Below the pieces are notes generated by a model. It did no database searches, was not told the DNA's origin, and saw only the letters and a list, made by a program, of their open reading frames with translations. Shown here piece by piece: positions 18,749 through 29,320 of a DNA stretch of 45,000 bases. Each line of letters starts with the position of its first letter. Position 1 is the stretch's first letter. Origin of the DNA: Chrysomallon squamiferum (Eukaryota > Mollusca > Gastropoda > Neomphalida > Peltospiridae); assembly GCA_012295275.1 (NCBI GenBank), contig CM022667.1, positions 14,959,668 through 15,004,667 of the forward strand, read 5' to 3'. The translations under genes were made by a program, and so were the position numbers.

Positions 18749-19398
18749 TTTAATGCTACTGCAGTCAATCTTTTTATGTTTTATCTTCGGGTATATTGTT
18801 CAGTCCCTGTGCCACATAATCCTCTAAGGCAAAGCAGTTACTTGGTTACATGTTTCACCTTGCCTAAAAACAATTATACATTCAGTTGTGATACATGTGT
18901 GTTGACATATATTATTTACAGCAACTTTGTATTCATTTAAATGCTAAATAATTTAAAATTAATGCTTTTATGTTTTAATACCTCAAAAACCACCTAATTA
19001 TTTGTGTACGAAATAAATAACATGGTTCAGATAACTACACAGAAGAACAGTTTCAAAATAAATGGTTTATTTATAGGTTTTTGTCTTTTATACTTGTGCG
19101 TGTTTGTACTAATTACACCTAACAGTAACCGTAATTTGACAACTAACCTATAAGGAAATAAGTAGCTACCATTTCCTTCATAAACAAAATATTTAATTAA
19201 TCATGACACTGTATGTTTTGATGTGGCCATGTTGTCAGTGTTCAGTCAAAGATGTGTCTGCAACAAATACTCTGGCTGTAAATGGTATCACTGCAAAGAC
19301 TTGCCGAACAAACAAGTTTGTAGTCCGTCTGTGGGGTATGGGCACCTGCTAACCCTTGATCTGATCCTGAATTGATTTAAGAGCTGGCTTTTCAATTA
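18546..19398. other. Spacer without a recognised gene
   Basis: Holds a moderately complex stretch at 18546-18700, an AAT microsatellite at about 18707-18749, and low-complexity AT-rich DNA. Apparent open frames across the AAT tract encode only N or I runs. I see no homologous counterpart near gene B beyond about 18550. Confidence 0.5.
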
Positions 19399-19610
19399 CA
19401 GTGGAATGTCGGATTACGAACGCCTCGAAGCACGAACAAATGACATTACGGATCTTGGGTAAATTTTGTCTCTGCTTACTACTAATAACCCGAGTTACGA
19501 ACTATAGCGAAGTGTCACGACACGACAACCTTTCTTTTGCCGTCGGGAAGAATAAGAACAGATGCTTACGTCAAAACCGAGGTCAAAGTAAGGATTACAA
19601 GCATGACCTA
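19399..19610. mobile_element. Tigger/pogo-like terminus (fragment)
   Basis: CAGTGGAATGTCGGATTACG at 19399-19418 is preceded by TA, and further tracts of the TACGAAC / GTTACGAAC type follow. This is the style of terminal inverted repeat seen in Tigger-type elements, and CAGTGG is shared with the complete terminus at 24053-24058. Neither the other end nor a transposase frame was found, so the right boundary is a guess. Confidence 0.4.
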
Positions 19611-19760
19611 TAGTAAATATATATCACGAATTAGGGCCTATAATTTTCAATGCGCATTTGCAGCTCAGTAGTCTTTGCATTGAGATTGTGCGCTAGCATT
19701 TTTTATATAGTGTTGCTGTTTTTATGTTTATATTTTTGTAGGTGGGGGATTGCAGGCTTG

Positions 19761-20209
19761 ATAAAAGCATTGATGTTTGTTAATATTATGCTTATGTATG
19801 TACAGAAGAAAAAATATATACATGTATGTATGAATACATACACACATAAATATATATATATACACTCCCACACACTCATATATATATATATATATACTAG
19901 AGGTAATACTATTACTATTTTTAAATCTATTTTCATTCTGTCCATCTTACTCGTCCTTGTCATTATCATCATCCTCTTCCTTTTTTTTTTTCGCTTGTCT
20001 TCTTTTCTTTTTCATCTTTCTTCTTTCTTTCTTTCTTTGGTCGTCTTCTTAATTAATAGATTACTGACTGATCAAAAATTCTTGTTTTATTCGTTCGGTA
20101 GATCATTAAATTCTTCATTATTTCTAAAACCAAGCAAAGAAACAAAGCGCTCCCCATAACATGTTTATTTTTTCACTCACTCACTCTGAGGAATATATAT
20201 CTATCTATC

Positions 20210-20256
<47 letters not shown>

Positions 20257-20577
20257 ATAAATGCATACTATAATGAGACGCACACCTACACCTTGATTTT
20301 GACATGTTTTTTTTTTGTTTTCAATGTTTATGCATGCATGTGTTTCCAGTAAACAAATTATATATATACATCCATACATACATACACACAGTATACTGAC
20401 ACGCACACACATGCCCAGATTTTGGGCAGGGTGATGTATTTATAATATTTATACATGCGTTTCCAGTAAATAATAATAAAATATTAGAAACAACACAAAG
20501 TGACTTACCTTGCTGCACCGTCGCACGATCCTTCTAAAACTTCTTCATTCATAAACACATTGATATGCATGGTCTTT
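19761..20577. repeat. 817-bp direct repeat, copy 1
   Basis: From ATAAAAGCATTGATGTTTG to GATATGCATGGTCTTT this segment is repeated almost exactly at 22106-22921. I see only single-base differences and small length changes in T and CA runs. It contains TA, CA and CT microsatellites, a pyrimidine-rich stretch and two related TTTCCAGTAAA phrases. No convincing gene is present, and its short frames are hydrophobic runs from low-complexity DNA. The flanks of the two copies differ, so this is a discrete mobile or duplicated unit. Confidence 0.9.
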
Positions 20578-20985
20578 AGAAATTCATTATCTCAATAAAC
20601 TTGTTTTAACACCCAAACCATTATAACCACAATATTAGTTCGATACCAGTGTCAGCATTATAAAGAGCTTTGACATACAATATTGGCAAGACGTGACGAC
20701 TTGATAAATTTATTTTTTGGTACTGACTGAACAATGTAGGATTCCATGATGGATATGTATTTACTTTGACAAATTATGACTTTACAGACACAGACATACA
20801 CAGTGTTCAGTTACTTCTTTAATATCTAACTGCTAGTTAAATCACTTTTTAGTTAAAAACACAACAAACTGAGGTTATTAGAAAATTGCCTTCTGTTGAT
20901 TTATAGCAGTAACAAGTTATTTCACTTGTGTGTGTGTGTGTGTGTATGTGTGTATGTGTGTTAATGCATAGAAATATATATTTAT
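20578..20985. other. Left part of third partial 5' module
   Basis: No gene is seen. From about 20720 the phrase GACTGAACAATGTAG and its surroundings match 39722-39800, then a GT run lies at about 20927-20960. It leads into block alpha copy 2. Confidence 0.5.
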
Positions 20986-21465
20986 AGTGAAAATATATGG
21001 TGACTATGTGTCTGATTAAGTATAATTTTGGTACAACTGAAATGCCTGGTGTAATTAACTTATTTGTATCACACATACACATAACTTGCATTACTATATC
21101 ATCTTTACTGGATATATATGACTAAACCTAATTCATGTACTTATAGAATGCAGAGAGAGGGAACAAGAACTTACAGAAAGATCAAAACATAAGGGAAATA
21201 ATTCATAAACAATAATTAAAATAGGTGAATTTTCGTTAACAAATTGTTAACTGTCTGTAATAAAAGTTAAGTTCCGCTAAAGTTCTATAAACAGTACTGA
21301 TAACTGTTTTATAATAAAGAGTAGAGTTCATTCTTTGTAACTCAACACATAAACATCGGCTGAAGGAAACCAAACACTTTTTGAAAAATCAATGTATCTA
21401 CGTCTTATAAATTTAACAGAGAAATAAAACATTGTGGAGTAACATCTCAGACTTAATCTTAGCCT
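20986..21465. repeat. Block alpha, copy 2
   Basis: Same phrases as at 15180 and 36770 (GTGACTATGTGTCTGATTAA, CTTGCATTACTATATCATC, GAAGGAAACCAAACACTTTT). It is not attached to any coding exon here, so this part of the array is a solitary fragment. Confidence 0.7.
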
Positions 21466-21479
21466 CCAACAATATATAT

Positions 21480-22105
21480 TGTTATTAATTAATACAAATC
21501 TCTATAATAATAATAAGAAGAAGAAGAAGAAGAAGGAGGAGAAGAAGAAGAAAGATAATTGATAAAATAATAATAATAATAATAATTATAATAATAATAA
21601 TAATAATAATTATTATAATGTAAATAAATATATGAAAAGAAAAAGAATAAACTGAACAATCATATTCACTGCTAAACAAAAATTCTCTACATTAAAATAT
21701 TTATTTTTAATAATGTTCAAATTGTATTTTCTATAATAAAACAAGTAACAAACTTTTGTAAAGAAATAAAGTCTGTTCTTTCCTAACTCGTACCTGTGTG
21801 ACCTTAATCAGTGAGTTTGTTTCTTTTAAAATCTAACGACACAGAAAACTGAGTATTAAAAATAAGCTGTTCATTCTCAAACATCATCTAATCAACTGAT
21901 ATTTTACTAGTTCTGTCTTAATTCATCGCAATAATGTAATTTAATAAATAATTTCATTTAATGAAAACAAGAAATTTAACAATAAAATAGGTTTAATCTT
22001 TCATGACCCCCTTGTCAAAATTAATACTAATAACAAGATATTTCACATTAAACAGTTACTGAAATAATAATTTCAAAAACAAAACAGAACAAGAAAGAAA
22101 ACACC
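21480..22105. repeat. Block beta, copy 3, truncated by the 817-bp repeat
   Basis: Starts with AAG/AAT microsatellites at 21503-21612, continues with CATATTCACTGCTAA and TAAAGTCTGTTCTTTCCTAA, and runs to CAGAACAAGAAAGAAAAC, where the 817-bp repeat begins. The uninterrupted sister copy at 41160-41235 continues past this point, so the 817-bp unit appears to have entered or replaced this block. Confidence 0.7.
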
Positions 22106-22554
22106 ATAAAAGCATTGATGTTTGTTAATATTATGCTTATGTATGTACAGAAGAAAAAATGTATACATGTATGTATGAATACATACACACATAAATATAT
22201 ATATATACACTCCCACACACTCATATATATATATATATATACTAGAGGTAATACTATTACTATTTTTAAATCTATTTTCATTCTGTCCATCTTACTCGTC
22301 CTTGTCATTATCATCATCCTCTTCCTTTTTTTTTTTCGCTTGTCTTCTTTTCTTTTTCATCTTTCTTCTTTCTTTCTTTCTTTGGTCGTCTTCTTAATTA
22401 ATAGATTACTGACTGATCAAAAATTCTTGTTTTATTCGTTCGGTAGATCATTAAATTCTTCATTATTTCTAAAACCAAGCAAAGAAACAAAGCGCTCCCC
22501 ATAACATGTTTATTTTTTCACTCACTCACTCTGAGGAATATATATCTATCTATC

Positions 22555-22602
<48 letters not shown>

Positions 22603-22921
22603 AATGCATACTATAATGAGACGCACACCTACACCTTGATTTTGACATGTTTTTTTTTTTGTTTTCAATGTTTATGCATGCATGTGTTTCCAGTAAACAA
22701 ATTATATATATACATCCATACATACATACACACAGTATACTGACACGCACACACATGCCCAGATTTTGGGCAGGGTGATGTATTTATAATATTTATACAT
22801 GCGTTTCCAGTAAATAATAATAAAATATTAGAAACAACACAAAGTGACTTACCTTGCTGCACCGTCGCACGATCCTTCTAAAACTTCTTCATTCATAAAC
22901 ACATTGATATGCATGGTCTTT
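22106..22921. repeat. 817-bp direct repeat, copy 2
   Basis: Near-identical to 19761-20577, including all microsatellites. Differences seen: ATGTATACAT for ATATATACAT near the left end, one change after the CA run, and two extra T in a T run. Such identity across unstable microsatellites indicates a very recent copy, active gene conversion or an assembly duplication. Confidence 0.9.
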
Positions 22922-24058
<1,137 letters not shown>

Positions 24059-25523
24059 TATATTAATTATATATTTCTTTATTTATTTAGTAAATTCCAC
24101 AGTGAGAGAAATTTGGTATAATTATACGTTTCTTTATTTATTTAGTAAGTTCTACAGCGAGAAAAATGTGTTTTAATTATATGTATAATTATTTATTTAG
24201 TAAATTCTACAGAGAGAGAAATGTGTTTTAATTGTATGTTTCTTTATTTATTTAGTATGTTGTACAGCCAGAAGAATGTGTTTTAATTATGTTTATTTAT
24301 TTATTTAGTAAGATCTACAGAGAGAGAAATGTTTTTTAATTATATGTTTGTTTATTTATTTAGTAAGTTCTACTGTAAGAGAAATGTGTTTTAATTATAT
24401 GTTTGTTTATTTAGTAAATTGTACAGTGAGAAATGTGTAGTAATAGTATGTTTTATTTTTTTTATTTAGAAATTTTATTGCGAGAGAAATATGTTTTAAT
24501 TATATGTTTGTTTATTTAATACGTTGTACAGAGATATGTGTTTTAATTATATGTTTATTTATTTAGTACGTTTTACAGAAAGAGAAATTAGTTTTGATTA
24601 TATGTTTATTAATAAGCTCGACATACTGAGAAATGTGTTTTAATTCTTTGTTTATTTATTTAATAAGTTGTACAATCAGAGAAATTAATTTCAATTATAT
24701 GTTTGTTTATTTATTTAGTAAATTCTTCAGTGAGAGAAATTAGTTTTAATTGTATCTTTATTTATTTAGTAAGTTCTACAGTGAGAAAAGTGTGTTTTAA
24801 TTATATATTTATTTATTAATTTAGTAAGTTGTACAGTGAGAAATGTGTTGTAATTGTATGTTTTGTTTTATTTATTTACTAAGTCATACAGAGAGAGGAA
24901 TGTGTTTTACTTATATGTTTGTTTATTTAGTAAGTTATACAGTGAGAAATGTGTTTTAATTATATGTTTACTTATTTAGTAAGCTCGATAAACAGAGAAA
25001 TGTGTTTTAATTATATATTTATTTATTTGGTAAGTTATACAGTGTGAAATGTGTTTTAATTATATGTTTACTTATTTAGTAAGCTCAATAAACAGAGAAA
25101 TATGTTTTAATTATATGTTTGTTTATTTAGTAAGTTGTACAGTGAGAAATGTGTAGTAATAGTATGTTTTTTGTTTATTTATTTACTAAGTTCTACAGAG
25201 AGGGAAATGTGTTTTACTTATATGTTTGTTTATTTAGTAAGTTATACAGTGAGAAAGGTGTTTTAATTATATGTTTACTTATTTAGTAAGCTCGACAGAG
25301 AAATGTGTTTTAATTATATGTTTATTTATTTAATAAGTTCGACAGTGAGAAAAATGTGTTTTAATTATCTGTTTGTTTATTTTTTTATTTACTTATTTAC
25401 AGTAAGAGAAATTAGTTTTGATTATATGTTTGTTTATTTATTTAATAAGTTCTACAGTGAGGAAAATGTGATATAAGAATGTGACTATGAATCAAGAAAC
25501 GGGCTATATATTCTCACCTGGCT
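24059..25523. repeat. Minisatellite, unit about 50 bp, copy 1
   Basis: About 26 imperfect units of the form TTTAATTATATGTTTGTTTA TTTAGTAAGTTCTACAGTGA followed by GAGAAATGTG. Units vary from about 40 to 60 bp through changes in TTTA copy number. It ends in a tail (AATCAAGAAACGGGCTATAT, then TCTCACCTGGCTAC) directly before the second Tigger-like element. Confidence 0.9.
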
Positions 25524-26200
25524 ACTAGTTACGAGTGCTCCAAATTACGAGTTTCTGAGTTTTTGCTTGGAGTTGCGAGCCAAAATCCGAGTTACGAGCG
25601 AGCTTCAGATACCCTTCTGCTAGTTGGCGCAACGAACAACGCAGCATCCGCCCAGTATCCCGCGTGTCACTCTATTGCTTCACGTGGGTACCATCTCTGT
25701 TGTGTTGTGCTCGCGTTGTGCAGTGTTTTCCCAAATATCCATGGATCCCAAGAAAGTGAGTGCAAAGGACAGTGTTCAGAAGAAGAAGCGGATGATGTCC
25801 ACTGAATTAAAGCATGACATCAGAGAAAAAATTGAGCGAGGTGTGCATGCACTCGACTTGGCTAGGCAGTGCGAGCGTATTTATTTTACGATACGTACCA
25901 TGCTGAAGCAGAAGGAGTCGATAAAGGCTATAACTAGAGCCAAGACGTTAAAATAATTTTGAATCTGCGGGCCTCTGTCCATGAAAAGATGGAGAAACCC
26001 TAACCTTGTACACTTTACATATATACATATATTTTTATTATTTAAAAACACTTTACAAACAAAATGCTGTGGTTTTTGTGGGGCTGTAACGGATTAATGT
26101 TATTTCAATTAATTTCATTTGGGAAAACTCTTTTAATATACGAGCAAATTTAGTTACGAGCTCGGTCACGGAACGAATTAAACTCGTAAGTCAAGGTACC
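25524..26200 (+). mobile_element. Tigger-like deletion derivative 2
   Basis: Left part CTAGTTACGAGTGCTCCAAA and right part AACTCGTAAGTCAAGGTACC. Internal sequence is closely related to derivative 1 but about 60 bp longer in the 5' leader. The right terminus lacks the final ACTG. The DDE catalytic region is missing, so it cannot move by itself. It lies between two arrays of the same minisatellite. Confidence 0.85.
25741..25956 (+). pseudogene. Tigger transposase N-terminal fragment (CENP-B-type HTH)
   Basis: A 71-codon open frame, MDPKKVSAKDSVQKKKRMMS through KHDIREKIERGVHALDLARQ and ESIKAITRAKTLK, ending at TAA. This is the N-terminal helix-turn-helix DNA-binding region shared by Tigger/jerky/CENP-B proteins (family knowledge). 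The rest of the transposase is deleted. In full-length relatives the phrase after the helices continues into a second DNA-binding domain and a DDE domain, neither of which is present. It could at most make a small DNA-binding peptide. Confidence 0.8.
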
Positions 26201-26535
26201 AAATTATGTTAATTATATATTTGTTTATTCATTTAGTAAATTCTACAGTGAGAGAAATTTTGTCTAATTATACGTTTCTTTATTTATTTAATGAGTTCTA
26301 CAATGAGAGAAATTAGTTTCAGTTATAACTTTGTTTATTTAGTAAGTTCTACAGTGAAGGAAATGTTTTTTAATTATATGTTTATTTATTTATTTAGTAA
26401 GATTTACAGTAAGGGAAATTAGTTTTGATTCTATGTTTGTTTATTTATTCAGTAAGATTTACAGTGATGAAAATGTGATTTAAGAATGTGATATGAATCA
26501 AGACTCGGGTTATATACTCTCACCTTGCTACCCGT
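26201..26535. repeat. Minisatellite, unit about 50 bp, copy 2
   Basis: About five units of the same repeat as 24059-25523, ending in the same tail (AATCAAGACTCGGGTTATAT, then TCTCACCTTGCTACC). The order transposon, minisatellite, tail is therefore repeated twice in tandem. Confidence 0.85.
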
Positions 26536-28389
26536 CCAGGTATGCCAGGTAAAACATATATTACCTGCACATTCTGGTTATTACATTTATAATTACGTTA
26601 TAACTTTACATAAGAAAATATGTGTTTATTTGTCATATATAAATACATTATCATGCTTATAATGTTTTAGTTTTTTCTTTCTTATTGTTATTATTATTAT
26701 TGTTGTTGTTGTTGTTGTTGTTATTATATTTATAATTACTTTATTATTTTTATTATTAATCAAAATCAATTGGTTATATGCAACAGTTTCTATTAATTTT
26801 ACCACTGATCTGTAATTTGTTACAAACAGTTATTGCACATTTTTTGGTCCGAATATTCCTAGATAGAAAGAGCATCAAAATACCTACAGAGCGACTAAAT
26901 CAAAATAGCTAGATAGGAAGAAAATCAAAACAATTGGATAGTGAGACAATGAAGTTTGAAACATTGTTATACTACAGTCATCTAGTTTATAGTGTGTATA
27001 GTGTGGTGCAGTGTGTGTGCGTGTGTGTGTGTATGTATGCTCTTTTGTGTCGATCTAGCAAAAGTCATCACTTCGTAAAATATTTGAATTTCCGGTTTCT
27101 GACATTAATGAAATCTACAGGTAGATTCCTATTAAAATTTCTTTTACTTATTTAAATGTTCAATTTACGAAAGATTTTGATATTTTATTTTCAGACGAAA
27201 CTGTACAGAAAACATAAACAGAGTATAAAACAACAATGACTTCATTATTTATTAATTATGTTAACCATGTTGAATACATGAAACTAAATCAGGAAATCGT
27301 TAGTTTATAATAACAAGTGAAGGATTGCTACAAATACTAATCAATAACAATAATATTAGTGTAAATATCTATTTACTCAGAATAATATTAGTGTAAATAT
27401 CGATTTAATCAGGATACAAGTCTTTTTTATCTTCAACATCTGTTTGTAGATAAAACACATTAACAGTGGTAACTGTTTAGATGTTTCTTTACTTATTTAT
27501 TAGTTTTAGTTACTTTATTATTTTACGATTCTTTACCGACAGTTATTACAATTCTACAGCATTTATTCTATTGTTTTACAACACGGACACATAAAAAAGT
27601 ATTACAGTAAATAATTTATTCCTTGTTAATATTACAAGAACGACTCTCCAAGAACAAAAACATTGTAATATTAATAACGGTTAATTATATTTCTCATTTA
27701 GTATTCCAAATATTAAAAGTAGTGTTAAGGTGTTAAATTATAATTTTTTTAAATTTTATTTTTAAACATTCAATTAAATAAACTTATGGCAATCAAGGGT
27801 TACCCATTTGGTACACATCCATTTGTCACACACATATGAGAAAACAAACATTTGATAAAATAAAACTATATAAAAATCTTATACTAAACACTATAATAGC
27901 AGTTTAATTGCTATAAAAAAAAGTAAAAATATTTAATACTACTATTTAGTCAAATAAAAATATATATACACTTCACATTTAAAATGAAAATACAGTTTTG
28001 CTTAGACTAAAGACAGCAAACCATTCAGTTGGTTTAACTGAAGTATTCTGAAAAAAAAAAAAAAAAAAAATAACATCCTTTAAATTCAATATTAATATAA
28101 AAGTTTCCTCACTATGAACATTGTAAAACATTTAGTAATACAAAACTATTTTGTAAAGTAAATAAATATATATATTAATTTTGCTATTAACATTAAAACA
28201 GTCTAATAGCAACACAAGTAATAATGAAATCATGAATATAACACTGACTGAATAACTTGATCAAAATTAACATTAGTATTAATATCATTGTATTATTATT
28301 GGGAACCCTAATACATCTTAACATCTTTTTAAATTGAATTGTCCAATAAATCCCCAAAATTCTTTCAGTGAAAAGTCCGAAGATAAATA
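26536..28389. other. AT-rich spacer, no gene seen
   Basis: Contains ATT/GTT tracts at 26680-26725, a short GT run at 27014-27035 and a poly-A at 28051-28070. Open frames are short and of AT-biased composition. I support no gene. Confidence 0.5.
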
Positions 28390-28580
28390 GAATTATAAGA
28401 AAAACTATGCCATATGTTAATACAATATTTGAGTAGAAACAATAGACCATACAATAAGATAATAGGATATTCATACAGAAACGAAAACTACATGACACAT
28501 TTATAAAATATTTGAATAGATACAATAGACAGTTCCATACATTAATACAATTTTTGAATAGAAAAAGCAGAGTACGTAGT
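28390..28580. repeat. Minisatellite of about 83 bp, gene B flank
   Basis: About two units matching the array at 1-640 (TTAATACAATATTTGAGTAG, AACAATAGACCATACAATAA, GAATAGATACAATAGACAGT). This marks the left limit of homology between the two gene copies. Confidence 0.75.
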
Positions 28581-29003
28581 ACATTAATCATTATATCTAT
28601 CTATCTATATACACTTTTGAAATGAAAAGTTATAAAATGTACATATTATTTAACAAACAATTAAATACGCTAATACAACATTACATTGAAAATATGTACA
28701 AATGAAACAGTTTAAAATCAGAAGTCGATGTGTTTCAGAATGAAGTAGGAACTTAAGGACAACTTTGTACTACAGAAATTATAAATAAAATTTAGATTTC
28801 TTCTCAACAATGTTTTTGCTTTTAAGAGCATGAATTTCTTACAAAAATATTATTTTTGCACAATTATACGATGTTCTCACCAAGTAATCTTACACTTAAA
28901 AGTGACAGTCTGTGTCCACTGAACAGTTCTGGGGTTTCATATCAAAATTTATTTATCCATTACCATCTTTAGCACCATACTCCAATAAATACAAAACAGT
29001 TTC
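28581..29003. other. 3' flank of gene B
   Basis: Homologous in patches to 740-1300 (AACATTACATTGAAAATATG, GAAACAGTTTAAAAT, and the phrase GACAGTCTGTGTCC near 28905). It probably contains the 3' UTR. No further coding sequence is seen. Confidence 0.5.
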
Positions 29004-29320
29004 CTATTTGATAAAAGGAAATTTGCAACTCTTAGCTAAATCAAGAGGAGTTTGACCAAAGGAATTAACAAAATTTATATCAACACCTTTTTCAGTCAGT
29101 ACTGAAAGCACTTCTGTATTTCCACATACGACTGCCACGTGCAAAACACAATTGTCTGTTAAATTAGGATCAGTTCCATGTTCCAGTAAAGAAAGAAGTA
29201 CATTTTTTTGTTCATACAAAAAGAGCTGTTGTTCTTCAAAAAAAGCAGTTTCACATTTGTCAAATGTTTTTTTTTCAATATTTACATCACTTCTTCTTTT
29301 CAGTTCAATCAGTGTTCAAA
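29004..29320 (-). pseudogene. Gene B C-terminal ankyrin remnant
   Basis: The frame is open from about 29314 to a stop at 29004, with YEQKNVLLSLLEHGTDPNL and HVAVVCGNTEVLSVLTEKGV, ending GQTPLDLAKSCKFPFIK. The TPLDLAK ending looks like a genuine ankyrin C-terminal cap, unlike the end of gene A. A degenerate stretch (KKTFDKCETAFFEEQQ) and an in-frame TGA separate it from the preceding frame. Confidence 0.75.

Noticed and set aside
20209-20412. Cysteine/valine-rich frames across CA/GT repeats (also 22550-22862, 41176-41382)
   Set aside because: Produced by dinucleotide repeats inside the 817-bp repeat and block gamma; no signal peptide or conserved cysteine pattern that would suggest a secreted peptide.
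28193-28591. 132-codon minus-strand hydrophobic frame
   Set aside because: Biased AT-rich translation over the minisatellite at 28390-28580, with no recognisable domain; the homologous array at 1-640 has no matching frame.
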